Assembly (NCBI RefSeq): GCF_002899945.2
Contig: NZ_PPEG02000012.1
Coordinates: 60,849 to 124,848 of the forward strand
Length of the DNA: 64,000 bases
Direction: 5' to 3'
DNA from: Chryseobacterium viscerum
Lineage (GTDB): Bacteria > Bacteroidota > Bacteroidia > Flavobacteriales > Weeksellaceae
A program made the position numbers and the translations under genes. Position 1 is the stretch's first letter, and each line of letters starts with the position of its first letter. Below the pieces are notes generated by a model. The model was given only the letters and a program-made list of their open reading frames with translations. It was not told where the DNA came from and searched no databases. Below, in pieces: positions 50,157 through 59,590 of this stretch.

Positions 50157-50891
50157 TTAATTTACTTCATACTCCAACTTGATTGTAATACTGGCTTCTT
50201 TTTCTTTGGAAGAAGTATTGAAAGTTCCACCATATGAATAATCTTCGTTGGAATTGGGCGCTGTAATCTGGATCACTCCCATTGTTGCTTTCTTCAGATT
50301 TCCCAGTCTGCTTCCTGAATTTTCTGCAATTTTTTCAGCACGTTCCTTAGCATCTTTTGTTGCACTGGCAATCATTTCCTGTTTCACCGTTGCAAGTTTA
50401 GTATAAAAATAGGCAGGTGAAGAGGAGGTGAATTCAATTCCGCGGTTGATAATTTCGGTAATATTTCTGGATAAGTTTTCTATTTTGCTGACTTCTTTAC
50501 TTTCAATGGATACTTTTTGGGTAAGATTGTAACCAGAAAATTCTCCCTGTACATAATTCCCGTTTGAATCATTATAGCTTCTGAACTGCTTTTGAATATC
50601 TACCGATGAAAATACAATCTCCTTCTGCTGTATTCCTTTTGAAAGCAAATAATCGTTGATTACTTTTCTGTCTGTTGCCAGTTCATCATAAGCAGATTTC
50701 AGATCTACATTGTTTTTGGAAAAACTTCCGGACCAGGTGATCAGATCTGAAGTAAATTGTTTTGTTCCAAGTCCTGTTATAGAAATTGTATTTTCAGATT
50801 TATTTCTGTTTTTAATGGCATTTCCTAAAAGCCCGAGTCCAATTACAAAACCTAGTGCTGCGATGGCTACTGCAAAAATGTTTTTATTCAT
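50157..50891 (-). CDS. SIMPL-domain exported protein
   Basis: 244 residues: one N-terminal membrane helix (FAVAIAALGFVIGLGLLG), then a SIMPL (DUF541) domain beginning ISITGLGTKQF and including SSVDIQKQF and GYNLTQKVSIE. SIMPL proteins are periplasmic or surface-anchored, often oligomeric, with roles in stress response and envelope integrity that are not well defined. Single gene. Confidence 0.88.
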   Translation of the reverse strand: MNKNIFAVAIAALGFVIGLGLLGNAIKNRNKSENTISITGLGTKQFTSDLITWSGSFSKNNVDLKSAYDELATDRKVINDYLLSKGIQQKEIVFSSVDIQKQFRSYNDSNGNYVQGEFSGYNLTQKVSIESKEVSKIENLSRNITEIINRGIEFTSSSPAYFYTKLATVKQEMIASATKDAKERAEKIAENSGSRLGNLKKATMGVIQITAPNSNEDYSYGGTFNTSSKEKEASITIKLEYEVN

Positions 50892-50999
50892 AAAATTTGT
50901 GAATTTCGTTGTTGTTACAAGAAGATTGTATCAATTTCTATTCCATTATTTTAAGATTTCTTTAACATTTTAAGAACAGAAATCTGAAGGCATATAGAA

Positions 51000-51812
51000 C
51001 TACTTTTGCTGCTGTTTCAATCTTTCAAGAAAAAGAGGTGCTGTTTCTTCTAACCTTAGCATGACACCGGAAAGGTTTCTTGCTTTCACATAAGTTCGTA
51101 CCTGCGGTTTCGCCAAAAATGAAAACTGAATAAATTCTGAAATTCTATCAGCCGGAATTCCTGCTTTCACAAAGTAATCATCATCTATCCTGTTCCGAAC
51201 CCAGGCAATATGTTCCTGGAGATCATCATATTTATATTGTCTTTTCTGCCTTCTCGCTTTACCGCTTATCAGATCATATACTCCCTGAACATTCAGGTTT
51301 CCCAGAAGTATGGGTAAAAGAACACTTTTCACTTCTGCCGGCTTCTCTCTCATTTTACCCACCGGCTGCGGAAGACCTACAGCATCTCTTACCTGTTCTC
51401 CTTTGTCTACTTTTGCCACAATTCGGGAATCTACGTTCAAATCTCCGGTGAGTTTCTTAACGATCTTCACTTCCCCTACATCTCTCGGAATCTGATAAAG
51501 GGTAATAAACAGCGGTGAATTGATACCATTGGTAAGAACTCTTCTGGATGTCCTGTTGAAATCTTCTTTTACAAATCTCAACTCATCATTAGGATTGGCA
51601 TCAATAGAAAAAATCCCCTGTGCATCAGAATACACTTTTTTGTCGGTAGACATATTAATAACGATCACTCTACTTAAGTCCTCACCATTGTCATCTACTA
51701 TTCGTCCTGTCACGGTCTGCTGAGAAAAAATGAAAGTACTGCACAGCATCATAAGGAAAAGAAAAATTTTTCTCTGCCTCAATGCTTCGATATTTTTAAT
51801 GAAATAATTCAA
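51000..51812 (-). CDS. Carboxypeptidase-like regulatory domain protein, paralogue 3
   Basis: 270 residues. Hydrophobic signal (FLFLMMLCSTFIFSQ), then a carboxypeptidase-regulatory-like beta-sandwich (about 35-110: GRIVDDNGEDLSRVIVINM, DELRFVKEDF), and a helical C-terminal half ending in Gln-rich LKQQQK. Third of three adjacent same-strand paralogues. No enzyme domain follows the sandwich, so it is not a receptor. Role unknown; probably periplasmic. Confidence 0.8.
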   Translation of the reverse strand: MNYFIKNIEALRQRKIFLFLMMLCSTFIFSQQTVTGRIVDDNGEDLSRVIVINMSTDKKVYSDAQGIFSIDANPNDELRFVKEDFNRTSRRVLTNGINSPLFITLYQIPRDVGEVKIVKKLTGDLNVDSRIVAKVDKGEQVRDAVGLPQPVGKMREKPAEVKSVLLPILLGNLNVQGVYDLISGKARRQKRQYKYDDLQEHIAWVRNRIDDDYFVKAGIPADRISEFIQFSFLAKPQVRTYVKARNLSGVMLRLEETAPLFLERLKQQQK

Positions 51813-51824
51813 TTTTTATAAAAG

Positions 51825-52643
51825 TTATTCTTGAGTTCCTTCTAGTTTATTCGTTTTACTGTATTCTGCGAATGCTACTTTAAGCTCATATTCTACATCA
51901 TTTATCTGAAAATCTTTCCTAAATCTTTTTGCTAGTGAACGTGTTTTCTCTGCATAGAGAAGAAAACTATCAATCTGCTCTTCATCCATCCCATATTTTT
52001 TCAGGAAACTCAAATTGATCTGATTTTTTACTCTCTTAAGAAAATCTTGAGTTTCATTGTAATTGGCCTTGGTAATTTTAGGTTTTGTTGCTTTCTTTAC
52101 CAAACCAGCTACAGCACTCAACACCCCTAGCACATTTACCTGTCCTGCATTAAAATCATGCCCTGTAAAAGTTTTTGATATGGTATTATTTGGCAGAGCC
52201 TGAATAAGGGGACTCTTCATATAACTCTCAAGGTCTGACTTTAATGACTGAATTTTTCGGGATTCATTCAAACGCTGATTATCTTTAGCCAAATTTCCTG
52301 TAGGTTTGTATGTTATTTTTACCTCAGGAATCTGGATCTCCATTTTCTTCAGAATGATATTCAACGGAGCATTCATATCTTCTCCGGTAATTTTCCTATC
52401 AACGCGGTAATAACCTTCTTTTACAAATCTTATCTCATCATTTTCTTTTGCTTCGATCTCAAATCTTCCGGACATATCACTTAACATGCTTTTGCTGTTT
52501 GAGATATTAACAACCAACACAGGAGTTAAATCCAGTTCATTTCCTGTAATGACTTTTCCAGATATTTTTTGCTGCCCCCATAATCCTGAAGCGATACAAA
52601 AAAGCACAAGAAATAAACATCTTTCGATACATCTCATCTCCAT
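51825..52643 (-). CDS. Carboxypeptidase-like regulatory domain protein, paralogue 2
   Basis: 272 residues, signal peptide then a beta-sandwich (about 25-95: ISGKVITGNELDLTPVLVVNI, DEIRFVKEGYYR), followed by a Lys-rich helical region (NLAKDNQRLNESRK) and an all-helical C-terminus. It overlaps the stop of paralogue 1 (TAATG at 52641-52645) and is followed 12 bases on by paralogue 3, so all three form one operon. Unknown function. Confidence 0.8.
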   Translation of the reverse strand: MEMRCIERCLFLVLFCIASGLWGQQKISGKVITGNELDLTPVLVVNISNSKSMLSDMSGRFEIEAKENDEIRFVKEGYYRVDRKITGEDMNAPLNIILKKMEIQIPEVKITYKPTGNLAKDNQRLNESRKIQSLKSDLESYMKSPLIQALPNNTISKTFTGHDFNAGQVNVLGVLSAVAGLVKKATKPKITKANYNETQDFLKRVKNQINLSFLKKYGMDEEQIDSFLLYAEKTRSLAKRFRKDFQINDVEYELKVAFAEYSKTNKLEGTQE

Positions 52644-53389
52644 TACTTTTGAGTTTGTGGAGTACGGTAGGTTGAAATTCTTGTCAAGACAAAACGTTGA
52701 AACCTGTACAGATCCGCATCACTGCAGAATCCATACTTCAGGATTTTTTTTCTTTCAAAACCGCCTGCAAAAACGTAATAAATAAAATGGTCTATCAGAG
52801 GTTTTTCTATTTTAAGATGGGTAAAATACTCATCTCCAAGACTCGCTCTGATGTATTTCATCAAATCTACATCATCCCATTTATCCTTTACTTTCCCAAT
52901 AGAAAATCCTTGCCCTTTCGGCTGTACAAATTCTCCGGGCCTTGCCGCCAATATTCTTGGATCTGATTTCTGAGCAATATACTGATCAATATCTTTAATC
53001 AGTTTTTCTACTTTCTTAGGCTTATTGTAAAGTTTTGAGTCTATTTTTAAGTTTCCGGTAAGGCCTTGCTTCACTTCAACTTCAGGAATCTGAATAGTTT
53101 GCCGTACAAGACTTACATTCATAGGAGACTGGGTATTTTCCTGAGAAACTTTTCTTGCCAAACGCTCATATCCTGCTTTTATAAAGCGTAATTCATCTCC
53201 TTCTCTTCCGGAAATCATAAAATGCCCATCCCTATTTGAGACTACGATTTCGTCTGTTCTGATATTGATTACATTGACATCCTGCATTTCAGCACCGTCT
53301 TCGGAAGTAATCTTACCAAATATATAACTTTGAGCATGGGTTTGAATAAAAAAGATAAAGGATAAGAAAAAGAATAGTTTAAGTTTCAC
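52643..53389 (-). CDS. Carboxypeptidase-like regulatory domain protein, paralogue 1
   Basis: 248 residues, first of the three-gene operon. Signal peptide, beta-sandwich (about 22-95: GKITSEDGAEMQDVNVINI, DELRFIKAGYERL), then the shared linker motif (QIPEVEVKQGLTGNLKIDSK, mirrored as QIPEVKITYKPTGNLAKDN in paralogue 2). The C-terminal domain ends with a short helical cap and a lone Cys. The shared NPS/TGNL linker shows these are true paralogues, though their C-termini have diverged. Confidence 0.8.
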   Translation of the reverse strand: MKLKLFFFLSFIFFIQTHAQSYIFGKITSEDGAEMQDVNVINIRTDEIVVSNRDGHFMISGREGDELRFIKAGYERLARKVSQENTQSPMNVSLVRQTIQIPEVEVKQGLTGNLKIDSKLYNKPKKVEKLIKDIDQYIAQKSDPRILAARPGEFVQPKGQGFSIGKVKDKWDDVDLMKYIRASLGDEYFTHLKIEKPLIDHFIYYVFAGGFERKKILKYGFCSDADLYRFQRFVLTRISTYRTPQTQK

Positions 53390-53571
53390 AGGCTATTTTT
53401 TATAAAGCAAAGCTAAAATTATTTTTAAATTCTACCATAAGTTTAACCACAGTTAACGCGTTTTAATATTTCTTTTTGATTTTTGCCTTGTAAACTGTTA
53501 AATAGGCCGATTAAATTGTTAAAGTTTCTTTCAAATTTTAGCTAACTTGCAGTCTCAATCCTCTTTTAACA

Positions 53572-56500
53572 ATGCAAAATTCTTACACAGTCATCAATGC
53601 TTCTGCCGGATCAGGGAAAACATATGCCCTGGTACAAAGGCTTCTGATGATCTGTCTCCGCTACCCTAATCAACAACAGTCAATCAGGAATATTCTCGCA
53701 CTGACTTTCACCAATAAGGCAGCCAACGAGATGAAGGAAAGAATTTTATCCTGGCTGGGAAATTTCTCAGCAAAAGAGTATGCCGAGAATACAGATCTGA
53801 AAAATATCCAGAAAGCATTTGAAGAGCAAGGTTTAAAAATAACGATCGATGATCTTCATGAGCGTTCTAAAAGGTTATTGGACTATGTTCTCCACAATTA
53901 TTCCACACTGAATATCGGAACGATTGACCGTTTTAATTCAAGACTGGTAAGAAGTTTCTCTTACGAATTGGGACTTGCTAAAAATTTTAATCTTGAAATT
54001 GAAGCCGAACCTTTTCTGATAGAAGCTGTTGATAAAATGCTGGACCAGATTGGTGAAAATGATACGATCTCCAATTCTTTCATGGATTATGTAGACTACA
54101 GTCTTGAAAATAATGAAAGAATCAATCTTAATAAAAACCTTTATGATTCGGCAAAAGAATTCGTGAAGGATATTCATTATGAACATCTGAAAAGTAATAA
54201 GAGTTTTGATGATGCCAATTATGAAGATATAAAGAATACACTTCGTAAAGAAATTGTTTTAAATAAAAAAACTTCTGCAGAGCTGGCTGCCAGTTCTATT
54301 GAATTGTTCAAATCGAGAAATATAGAGATTGAAGATTTTGCCCAGGGAAAAAACGGAATCGGAGGTTTCTTTACTAAAGTGACCGATTTTTATCAACAAA
54401 AAAGACCTGGATTCCCCTTTCCCACCACTCAGGAAGAATCTGTTATCAACAATTACAGGAAAGGAGCTTCTTCAAAGTCAAAGCATAAAGAGTCTGAGAT
54501 CTTTGAAATCCTTGATGCACTTCTGGACAACAGGATGAAACTTATCCTTCTGTACATTGAAACGCAAAAGAAAGAGAAAATTTTATCTGCTCTTCTTCCT
54601 TTAAAGGTTAATAAAGATATTCAGGACGAGCTTCAAAAAATTGAGGAGGAAAATGATCTTGTTCTTCTTTCCAAATTTAATATCCTGATCAATGAAAACC
54701 TCAGAAATGAGCCTTCAGCTTTTATCTATGAAAAAGTTGGGTCTCAGTTTCAACATTACTTCTTTGATGAATTTCAGGATACTTCAGAGCTACAGTGGCA
54801 AAATTTTGTTCCTCTGAGGGATCACAGCGTTTCTACAGAATATACTTCATTTACTCTGGTTGGCGATCCCAAGCAGAGTATTTACCGATTCCGTGGTGGA
54901 GAAAGTAAACTGATGCTGGACATTATCAACAAAAAAGAATTTTCACCAAAGGAAGCGGATCTTTTGGTCTTAAAGGATAACTGGAGAAGTGCCAGAAATA
55001 TTGTACAGTTCAATAACGAACTGTATCGATATCATTCTGAAGGTCTGCTGGAAGAGCATAAGAATATTTTTGGGGCAGATGCTGAGCAAAGTCCAAAATC
55101 AAAGATTGATGGGCGTGTAAAGGTTAATCTGATCGAAAACCTTACGAATGAAGAGTTTTACAATGATACTTCGGAAAGAATGCGGAAAGATATTCAGGAG
55201 TGCCTTAATAATGGTTTTAAGTTTTCTGATATCACCATCCTTTGCCGTGGGAATTTTGATATTTTCAGCTATTCTCAAAAACTGGGAAATTTAAAAGTCA
55301 ATTATCATGGTGAGGAAACCAATATTAAAACGATTTCTGATAAGGGTCTTACGCTTGAACTTTCTAATACGTTAAAAGCGGTTATTGAGTTTCTACGATG
55401 GGAACTCAATCCTAAAAATAAACCTTGTCTGATCATGATGATGTATCATCTGAATACAGTGGGGAAAATTACTATGCCAGATTTCACCTTAGAAATGAAA
55501 GAAATTCTGGATATTGAAGGTCATGAAGAAATACTTCAGTTTATTCAGCAGAAATATTCGCTGCGGCTTAAGCAGGATAATTTCCCGAGATTCAATCTGT
55601 ATAATTTTATTGAATATTACATCAATGAATTCTCTGTTGAGAACAAGGAAACCGACTTTCTGATGAACTTCCTGGAGATGCTTTTTAATTTTACACAAAA
55701 TGCAGGCGCCAGTACCAAAGAGTTTCTGAAATATTGGGATGAAGAGGCTTCTTCATATACTATTCAGGCTTCGGAAAACATTGATGCTATTCAGATCATG
55801 ACGATTCACAAGTCTAAAGGACTGGAGTTTCCTATTGTTTTCATCCCTATGATGAACAAAAACCGGGATAGTGAATTTACCAACTGGTTTGATACCAATG
55901 AAAACGAAGCTTTAAAATCAGTCAACATCAACCAGTTCAGTAAAAATCTGGAAGCTTATGATGATGAAATTCTGTTTTTCAACACTAAAAATGCTTATAA
56001 AAACCTGATTGACAGATTGTGTCTGCAGTATGTTGCTACCACAAGGCCTGTTGAGCAGCTGTTCTTCTATCTTCAAAAAGCCAATAAGACGTCTAATAAT
56101 CTTGAGCTTTTGGAATTTCTTCAGACAAAAAATTCAGAACAGGCTGATGAGTTTGACGTGTATGAAGTAAATCCTGAAATGCTGAAGAAACATTCTAAGG
56201 ATAAAAGCTCACCTTTTAAAACCCAGAATATACAGAATCTGAAGAACGTTAATGAAAAGAGTACTTCTATCAAGATTGCCACACCGTCTAAAAATTACCA
56301 GGTGCGAAATGAAAAGGTAAGAATCGGGCTTTTCGTACATGAACTTTTATCGAAGATCAATACTGAAAAGGATATTACAAAGGTCCTTGAAGGATATGCG
56401 CTGGAAGGTCAGATTACGCTGGAGGAAAAAAATGAAATACAAATTACACTACAGGAAATCGTCCGAACCTACGCAGAATTCTTTGATGAGAAGTGGGAAG

Positions 56501-56712
56501 TGATCAACGAAAAAGACATTATGATCTCTGAAAATGGGGAAAGTCATATATTCAGGCCTGACCGTATTTTAAAGGGTGAAGAGGGATATATCATTGTTGA
56601 TTTCAAGACGGGTGAACAGAAAACCAAGGATCAAGCACAGGTAGAAGGGTATAAAAATATTCTTGAACGTCTGGGTAAAAAAGTTCTTAAAACTCAGATT
56701 ATTTATCTATAA
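53572..56712 (+). CDS. AddA/RecB-like UvrD helicase-nuclease
   Basis: 1046 residues. Helicase motifs in order: Walker A NASAGSGKTYALVQ near residue 9, motif Ia LTFTNKAANEMKERI, GTIDRFNSRLV, motif II FFDEFQDTSELQW, motif III LVGDPKQSIYRFRGG, motif IV DNWRSARNI, motif V IMTIHKSKGLEFPIV, motif VI LQYVATTRPVEQL. A C-terminal PD-(D/E)XK nuclease follows (about 900-1046) with H in LFVHELL, D in RPDRIL, and the catalytic VDFKTG. This is the AddA layout used in double-strand-break end processing. No AddB partner is within the window. Starts from its own promoter region; cytoplasmic. Confidence 0.92.
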   Translation: MQNSYTVINASAGSGKTYALVQRLLMICLRYPNQQQSIRNILALTFTNKAANEMKERILSWLGNFSAKEYAENTDLKNIQKAFEEQGLKITIDDLHERSKRLLDYVLHNYSTLNIGTIDRFNSRLVRSFSYELGLAKNFNLEIEAEPFLIEAVDKMLDQIGENDTISNSFMDYVDYSLENNERINLNKNLYDSAKEFVKDIHYEHLKSNKSFDDANYEDIKNTLRKEIVLNKKTSAELAASSIELFKSRNIEIEDFAQGKNGIGGFFTKVTDFYQQKRPGFPFPTTQEESVINNYRKGASSKSKHKESEIFEILDALLDNRMKLILLYIETQKKEKILSALLPLKVNKDIQDELQKIEEENDLVLLSKFNILINENLRNEPSAFIYEKVGSQFQHYFFDEFQDTSELQWQNFVPLRDHSVSTEYTSFTLVGDPKQSIYRFRGGESKLMLDIINKKEFSPKEADLLVLKDNWRSARNIVQFNNELYRYHSEGLLEEHKNIFGADAEQSPKSKIDGRVKVNLIENLTNEEFYNDTSERMRKDIQECLNNGFKFSDITILCRGNFDIFSYSQKLGNLKVNYHGEETNIKTISDKGLTLELSNTLKAVIEFLRWELNPKNKPCLIMMMYHLNTVGKITMPDFTLEMKEILDIEGHEEILQFIQQKYSLRLKQDNFPRFNLYNFIEYYINEFSVENKETDFLMNFLEMLFNFTQNAGASTKEFLKYWDEEASSYTIQASENIDAIQIMTIHKSKGLEFPIVFIPMMNKNRDSEFTNWFDTNENEALKSVNINQFSKNLEAYDDEILFFNTKNAYKNLIDRLCLQYVATTRPVEQLFFYLQKANKTSNNLELLEFLQTKNSEQADEFDVYEVNPEMLKKHSKDKSSPFKTQNIQNLKNVNEKSTSIKIATPSKNYQVRNEKVRIGLFVHELLSKINTEKDITKVLEGYALEGQITLEEKNEIQITLQEIVRTYAEFFDEKWEVINEKDIMISENGESHIFRPDRILKGEEGYIIVDFKTGEQKTKDQAQVEGYKNILERLGKKVLKTQIIYL

Positions 56713-56835
56713 TATTTTCAATTACAACATTTTCAAAAGGTTACTATTAAAAAATGTTTTAAATATAAAAGGTTTTATTATTTTTATTAACGATGAATAC
56801 TGTCTGATCAGTTATTTGTTTTGATCACTAATACC

Positions 56836-57060
56836 ATGAAAATATATTTAATATCCTTTGTTATAAGTCTTTTGATTACGTCGGTTTCTACAGTGGTTAC
56901 CTATCATATTATAGATGGTTTTGACCCGCCTGCCACAGAGGATGGACGTCAGTATATGCCGGCTGAAAATATTGTAAAATCTTTGTTTCTGAGTTTTGTA
57001 TTAGGAGCATTTGTTTTTATTACCTCTGTCAAAATACAAAGAAAGAAACAGAAAAAGTAA
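56836..57060 (+). CDS. Small two-helix membrane protein
   Basis: 74 residues from ATG 56836 (a TTG at 56821 would add five). Two membrane helices (about 4-24 and 50-66), separated by a short loop and ending in a basic tail (KIQRKKQKK). I do not recognise it. Single plus-strand gene between the AddA-like gene and the convergent ferritin gene. Confidence 0.6.
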   Translation: MKIYLISFVISLLITSVSTVVTYHIIDGFDPPATEDGRQYMPAENIVKSLFLSFVLGAFVFITSVKIQRKKQKK

Positions 57061-57105
57061 CCTTCTCTATTACACTACAAATTTTAATTGAAATAATAGA
57101 TATTC

Positions 57106-57122
57106 AGTGTTGGCTGAAGCCA
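57106..57122. repeat. Partial relative of the dispersed palindrome
   Basis: GTGTTGGCTGAAGCCAG resembles the first palindrome of the repeat at 34252-34265 (TTGGCTAAAGCCAA); the second palindrome is missing. Confidence 0.45.
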
Positions 57123-57148
57123 GGAGTATTTTTTATTGAAAATAAAAA

Positions 57149-57171
57149 CCGCTATTCCAAAAGGAGAGCGG
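57149..57171. terminator. Terminator between the small membrane protein gene and ferritin
   Basis: Stem CCGCT / AGCGG with further TCC/GGA pairing across one mismatch, T-rich on the plus side and A-rich before it; can serve both convergent genes. Confidence 0.6.
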
Positions 57172-57199
57172 CTTTATATTTTGAAAAGAATTTTCAATC

Positions 57200-57709
57200 T
57201 TAAACTGTTGGAGTCGGAGTAAATACTCTTTGAGACAATTCCTGATCAAAAAGGTATAATGCTGATGGATTATCGCATACCATTTTGATTTTTGTTACAT
57301 ACTGAGAAGCGCTTGCTTCTTCTTCTACCTGCTCGTTGATAAACCACTGCATGAATGATGTTGTTGCAAAATCTCCTTCTTCGTTAGCATTTTTTACAAT
57401 ATTGAAAATACTTTTAGTTACGATTTTCTCATGAGCCAATGCTTTCTCAAAAATATCCGTTGCGCTTTCGAACTCATGTGGAGGTTTTGGAATTTCTCCG
57501 ATGATAATTTCCCCACCTACGTCATTCAAATAATCAAACATTTTATCAGCATGCATCAATTCTTCTTTGCTTTGTACTCTGAAATAGTTGGCAATTCCAT
57601 CCAAATCTTTTCCGGAAAACCAAGCAGACATTGACAGATAATATTGAGCGGCATATTGTTCGTGGGCAATTTGTTCGTTAATTAATTTTGCAATTTTTTC
57701 GCTAACCAT
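57200..57709 (-). CDS. ftnA: Bacterial ferritin (FtnA-type)
   Basis: 169 residues from ATG 57709, chosen because the earlier ATG at 57757 would add a hydrophobic piece not seen in ferritins. Forms a 24-mer iron-storage shell in the cytoplasm. Ferroxidase residues: E17 in HEQYAAQ, E50 and H53 in EELMHA, E94 and E127 in later helices. No heme-binding Met of bacterioferritin at the expected site. Single gene. Confidence 0.93.
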   Translation of the reverse strand: MVSEKIAKLINEQIAHEQYAAQYYLSMSAWFSGKDLDGIANYFRVQSKEELMHADKMFDYLNDVGGEIIIGEIPKPPHEFESATDIFEKALAHEKIVTKSIFNIVKNANEEGDFATTSFMQWFINEQVEEEASASQYVTKIKMVCDNPSALYLFDQELSQRVFTPTPTV

Positions 57710-57782
57710 AAGTATTAAATTTATAGTCAAAAATAAGGAATAAAAGCCCGAAATCAAAAGTTTTAAAGAAAATTAATACAAA

Positions 57783-57806
57783 AAGGATGGAAAAGCATCC
57801 ATCCTT
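57783..57806 (-). terminator. Terminator of the Spy-like gene
   Basis: 8-bp stem AAGGATGG / CCATCCTT, minus-strand T run, 30 bases after the stop codon. Confidence 0.8.
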
Positions 57807-57836
57807 AATACATTAAAAAATTAAAATTACAGGCTG

Positions 57837-58289
57837 TTATTTTACTTCAGCAGTCCCTGTGTTCATCGGCTTTTTCATCATCCTTCTTTCTTTCATAGCC
57901 ATCTTCATTTTCTCTGCTTTTGCATTTCTATCAGCCTGCCATTTATCATATTGATCCGGGGTAAGAATCTTCTTCATATCCGCATCCATTTGTGCTCTCT
58001 TGGCCATCATCTCCTGCATTTTGGTTTGTCTGTCTACTTTATTTTTTTCGAACTCTGACTTCATTTCAGCTTTTCTTTTGTCCTGAAGTCCTTTAATCTG
58101 AGCTACCTGAGACTGATTAAGATTAAGATCTTTTTGCATCTGGTCTAAACGCTCCTGTTGCTTTTGCTCCATTCTCTGCTTCATTTCAGCGCCTCTTGCC
58201 TGTCTGTCCTGTGGAGTTGTATTGGTCTGCTGTGCCATTGCAAAACTTCCCATTCCGATAAATGCTATTGCTAAAACTAATTTTTTCAT
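57837..58289 (-). CDS. Spy/CpxP-like (LTXXQ) periplasmic protein
   Basis: 150 residues. Signal peptide (1-19, cut near AMAQQ), then a long, highly charged helix with the LTXXQ-type repeats LNLNQSQVAQIKGLQ and ILTPDQYDKWQ. Such proteins are periplasmic chaperones or negative regulators of envelope-stress kinases (as CpxP and Spy). The charged Met/Lys/Arg run resembles other Bacteroidota members. Function inferred from family. Single gene with its own terminator. Confidence 0.8.
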   Translation of the reverse strand: MKKLVLAIAFIGMGSFAMAQQTNTTPQDRQARGAEMKQRMEQKQQERLDQMQKDLNLNQSQVAQIKGLQDKRKAEMKSEFEKNKVDRQTKMQEMMAKRAQMDADMKKILTPDQYDKWQADRNAKAEKMKMAMKERRMMKKPMNTGTAEVK

Positions 58290-58421
58290 CTTTTTTAAAA
58301 TTTAATTAATTGTTATTTTGTTAGTATACCTTTTTGATTATGAATTAAAACATAAGTTAAATTGATAAATTAATAAATAATGTTAAATTTTAATAAAAAT
58401 AAACTAAAGAATAATAAAAAA

Positions 58422-58448
58422 AAGGGCAGATTATAAAAACCTACCCTT
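58422..58448 (-). terminator. Terminator of the Asn/Gly-rich protein gene
   Basis: Short stem AAGGG / CCCTT with partial inner pairing and a long minus-strand T run, 29 bases after the stop. Confidence 0.65.
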
Positions 58449-58476
58449 CACACCACTTAAATATAATATATGAAAA

Positions 58477-59451
58477 TTAATTCCTTACTAAACTGCCTCT
58501 AAAACCACCGCCACTATTACGGTTTTCTTGTCTTGGAGCTGAGTTTTCAGATTTTTGTCTGAAACCACCGCCATTACTATTTCTGAAGCCGCCATTATCT
58601 TCTCTTTTGGGAGCTTCTCTTCTTACCTCATTGTTTCCTCTGAAACCACCTCCATTGCTATTTCTAAAGCCTCCGTTATTATCCGAGTTCCCTCTGGTTC
58701 CCCCATTATCAGAATTTCCTCTGAAGCCACCTCCATTATTATCTCTGAAGCCGGAATTATCACGAGTTCCATTATTACCACGGAAACCTCCTGAATTACC
58801 ATTGGTTCTTGTATTTTTGAAACCGTTGTCGGCTCTGCTGTCTCTTCTGATCACATCAAAAGTAGGGTTATCCATTCTGCGGAGTCTTGATCTGTCTACC
58901 CTGTAAATATTGATATTGATATTTCTATATCTTGGCATTACAGTATATCTCGGTCCATAATATGTTCTTCTGTAATTCTGGAAATAGATGATCGGGCTTG
59001 AACCTCTGTAATAGTTATTTTGAAAAACAACAAATGTTCTGGGTCCTAAAATTCTTTCCATCGCATAAAACCTATCGTAATACCATCTGTCCGGATTATA
59101 TCTGTAGAAATTATTCCACGTTGTAAAACTTGCGTACAGATTATTGAGTCTCATGATCTGATCTACCTGCCAACGGCTTAGTCTGTTTTGTACAAAAAAT
59201 CCGTTCCAGTCGATATTGATAATACTATTTCTATAATCGTTATAATAGCTCTGATAATAATCAGTTGGATAATAATCCTGAGGATAATTGTAATAATAGT
59301 CATCAGGGAAATAATTTTTGTCATCTTCATCGCTATAATAGCCTTCTCCATTCTGATAATAACCGTCATCACCCCAACCATTATTCGGATATTGCTGAGC
59401 CGACGTCAAAACGCCTACCCCAAAAGCTAATCCCAAAAGTATTTTTTTCAT
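58477..59451 (-). CDS. Secreted Tyr/Asp-rich protein with Asn/Gly/Arg repeat tail
   Basis: 324 residues, signal peptide (cut near TSAQ). Residues about 20-80 are very rich in Tyr, Asp and Asn (YYQNGEGYYSDEDD); 75-200 form a more ordinary domain with Trp/Tyr/Arg; and 215-324 is a low-complexity tail of repeats based on GGFRGNN / NSNGGGFR. No enzyme motif is recognised. The tail may bind nucleic acid or polysaccharide or form aggregates; this is speculation. Single gene. Confidence 0.8.
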   Translation of the reverse strand: MKKILLGLAFGVGVLTSAQQYPNNGWGDDGYYQNGEGYYSDEDDKNYFPDDYYYNYPQDYYPTDYYQSYYNDYRNSIINIDWNGFFVQNRLSRWQVDQIMRLNNLYASFTTWNNFYRYNPDRWYYDRFYAMERILGPRTFVVFQNNYYRGSSPIIYFQNYRRTYYGPRYTVMPRYRNININIYRVDRSRLRRMDNPTFDVIRRDSRADNGFKNTRTNGNSGGFRGNNGTRDNSGFRDNNGGGFRGNSDNGGTRGNSDNNGGFRNSNGGGFRGNNEVRREAPKREDNGGFRNSNGGGFRQKSENSAPRQENRNSGGGFRGSLVRN

Positions 59452-59519
59452 CTCTATAGTCGTTAATTGGTTAATATATAACAGAATATCTTAATTCTAT
59501 CTTTTGGATACAAATAAAA

Positions 59520-59553
59520 AAAAGAAGTTAAATCATTAGATCAAACTTCTTTT
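59520..59553 (-). terminator. Terminator of malQ
   Basis: 10-bp stem AAAAGAAGTT / AACTTCTTTT with T run on the minus strand, 38 bases after the stop. Confidence 0.75.
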
Positions 59554-59590
59554 AAAATATTATTAACTAATTGATAATCAAGTGTTAAAT

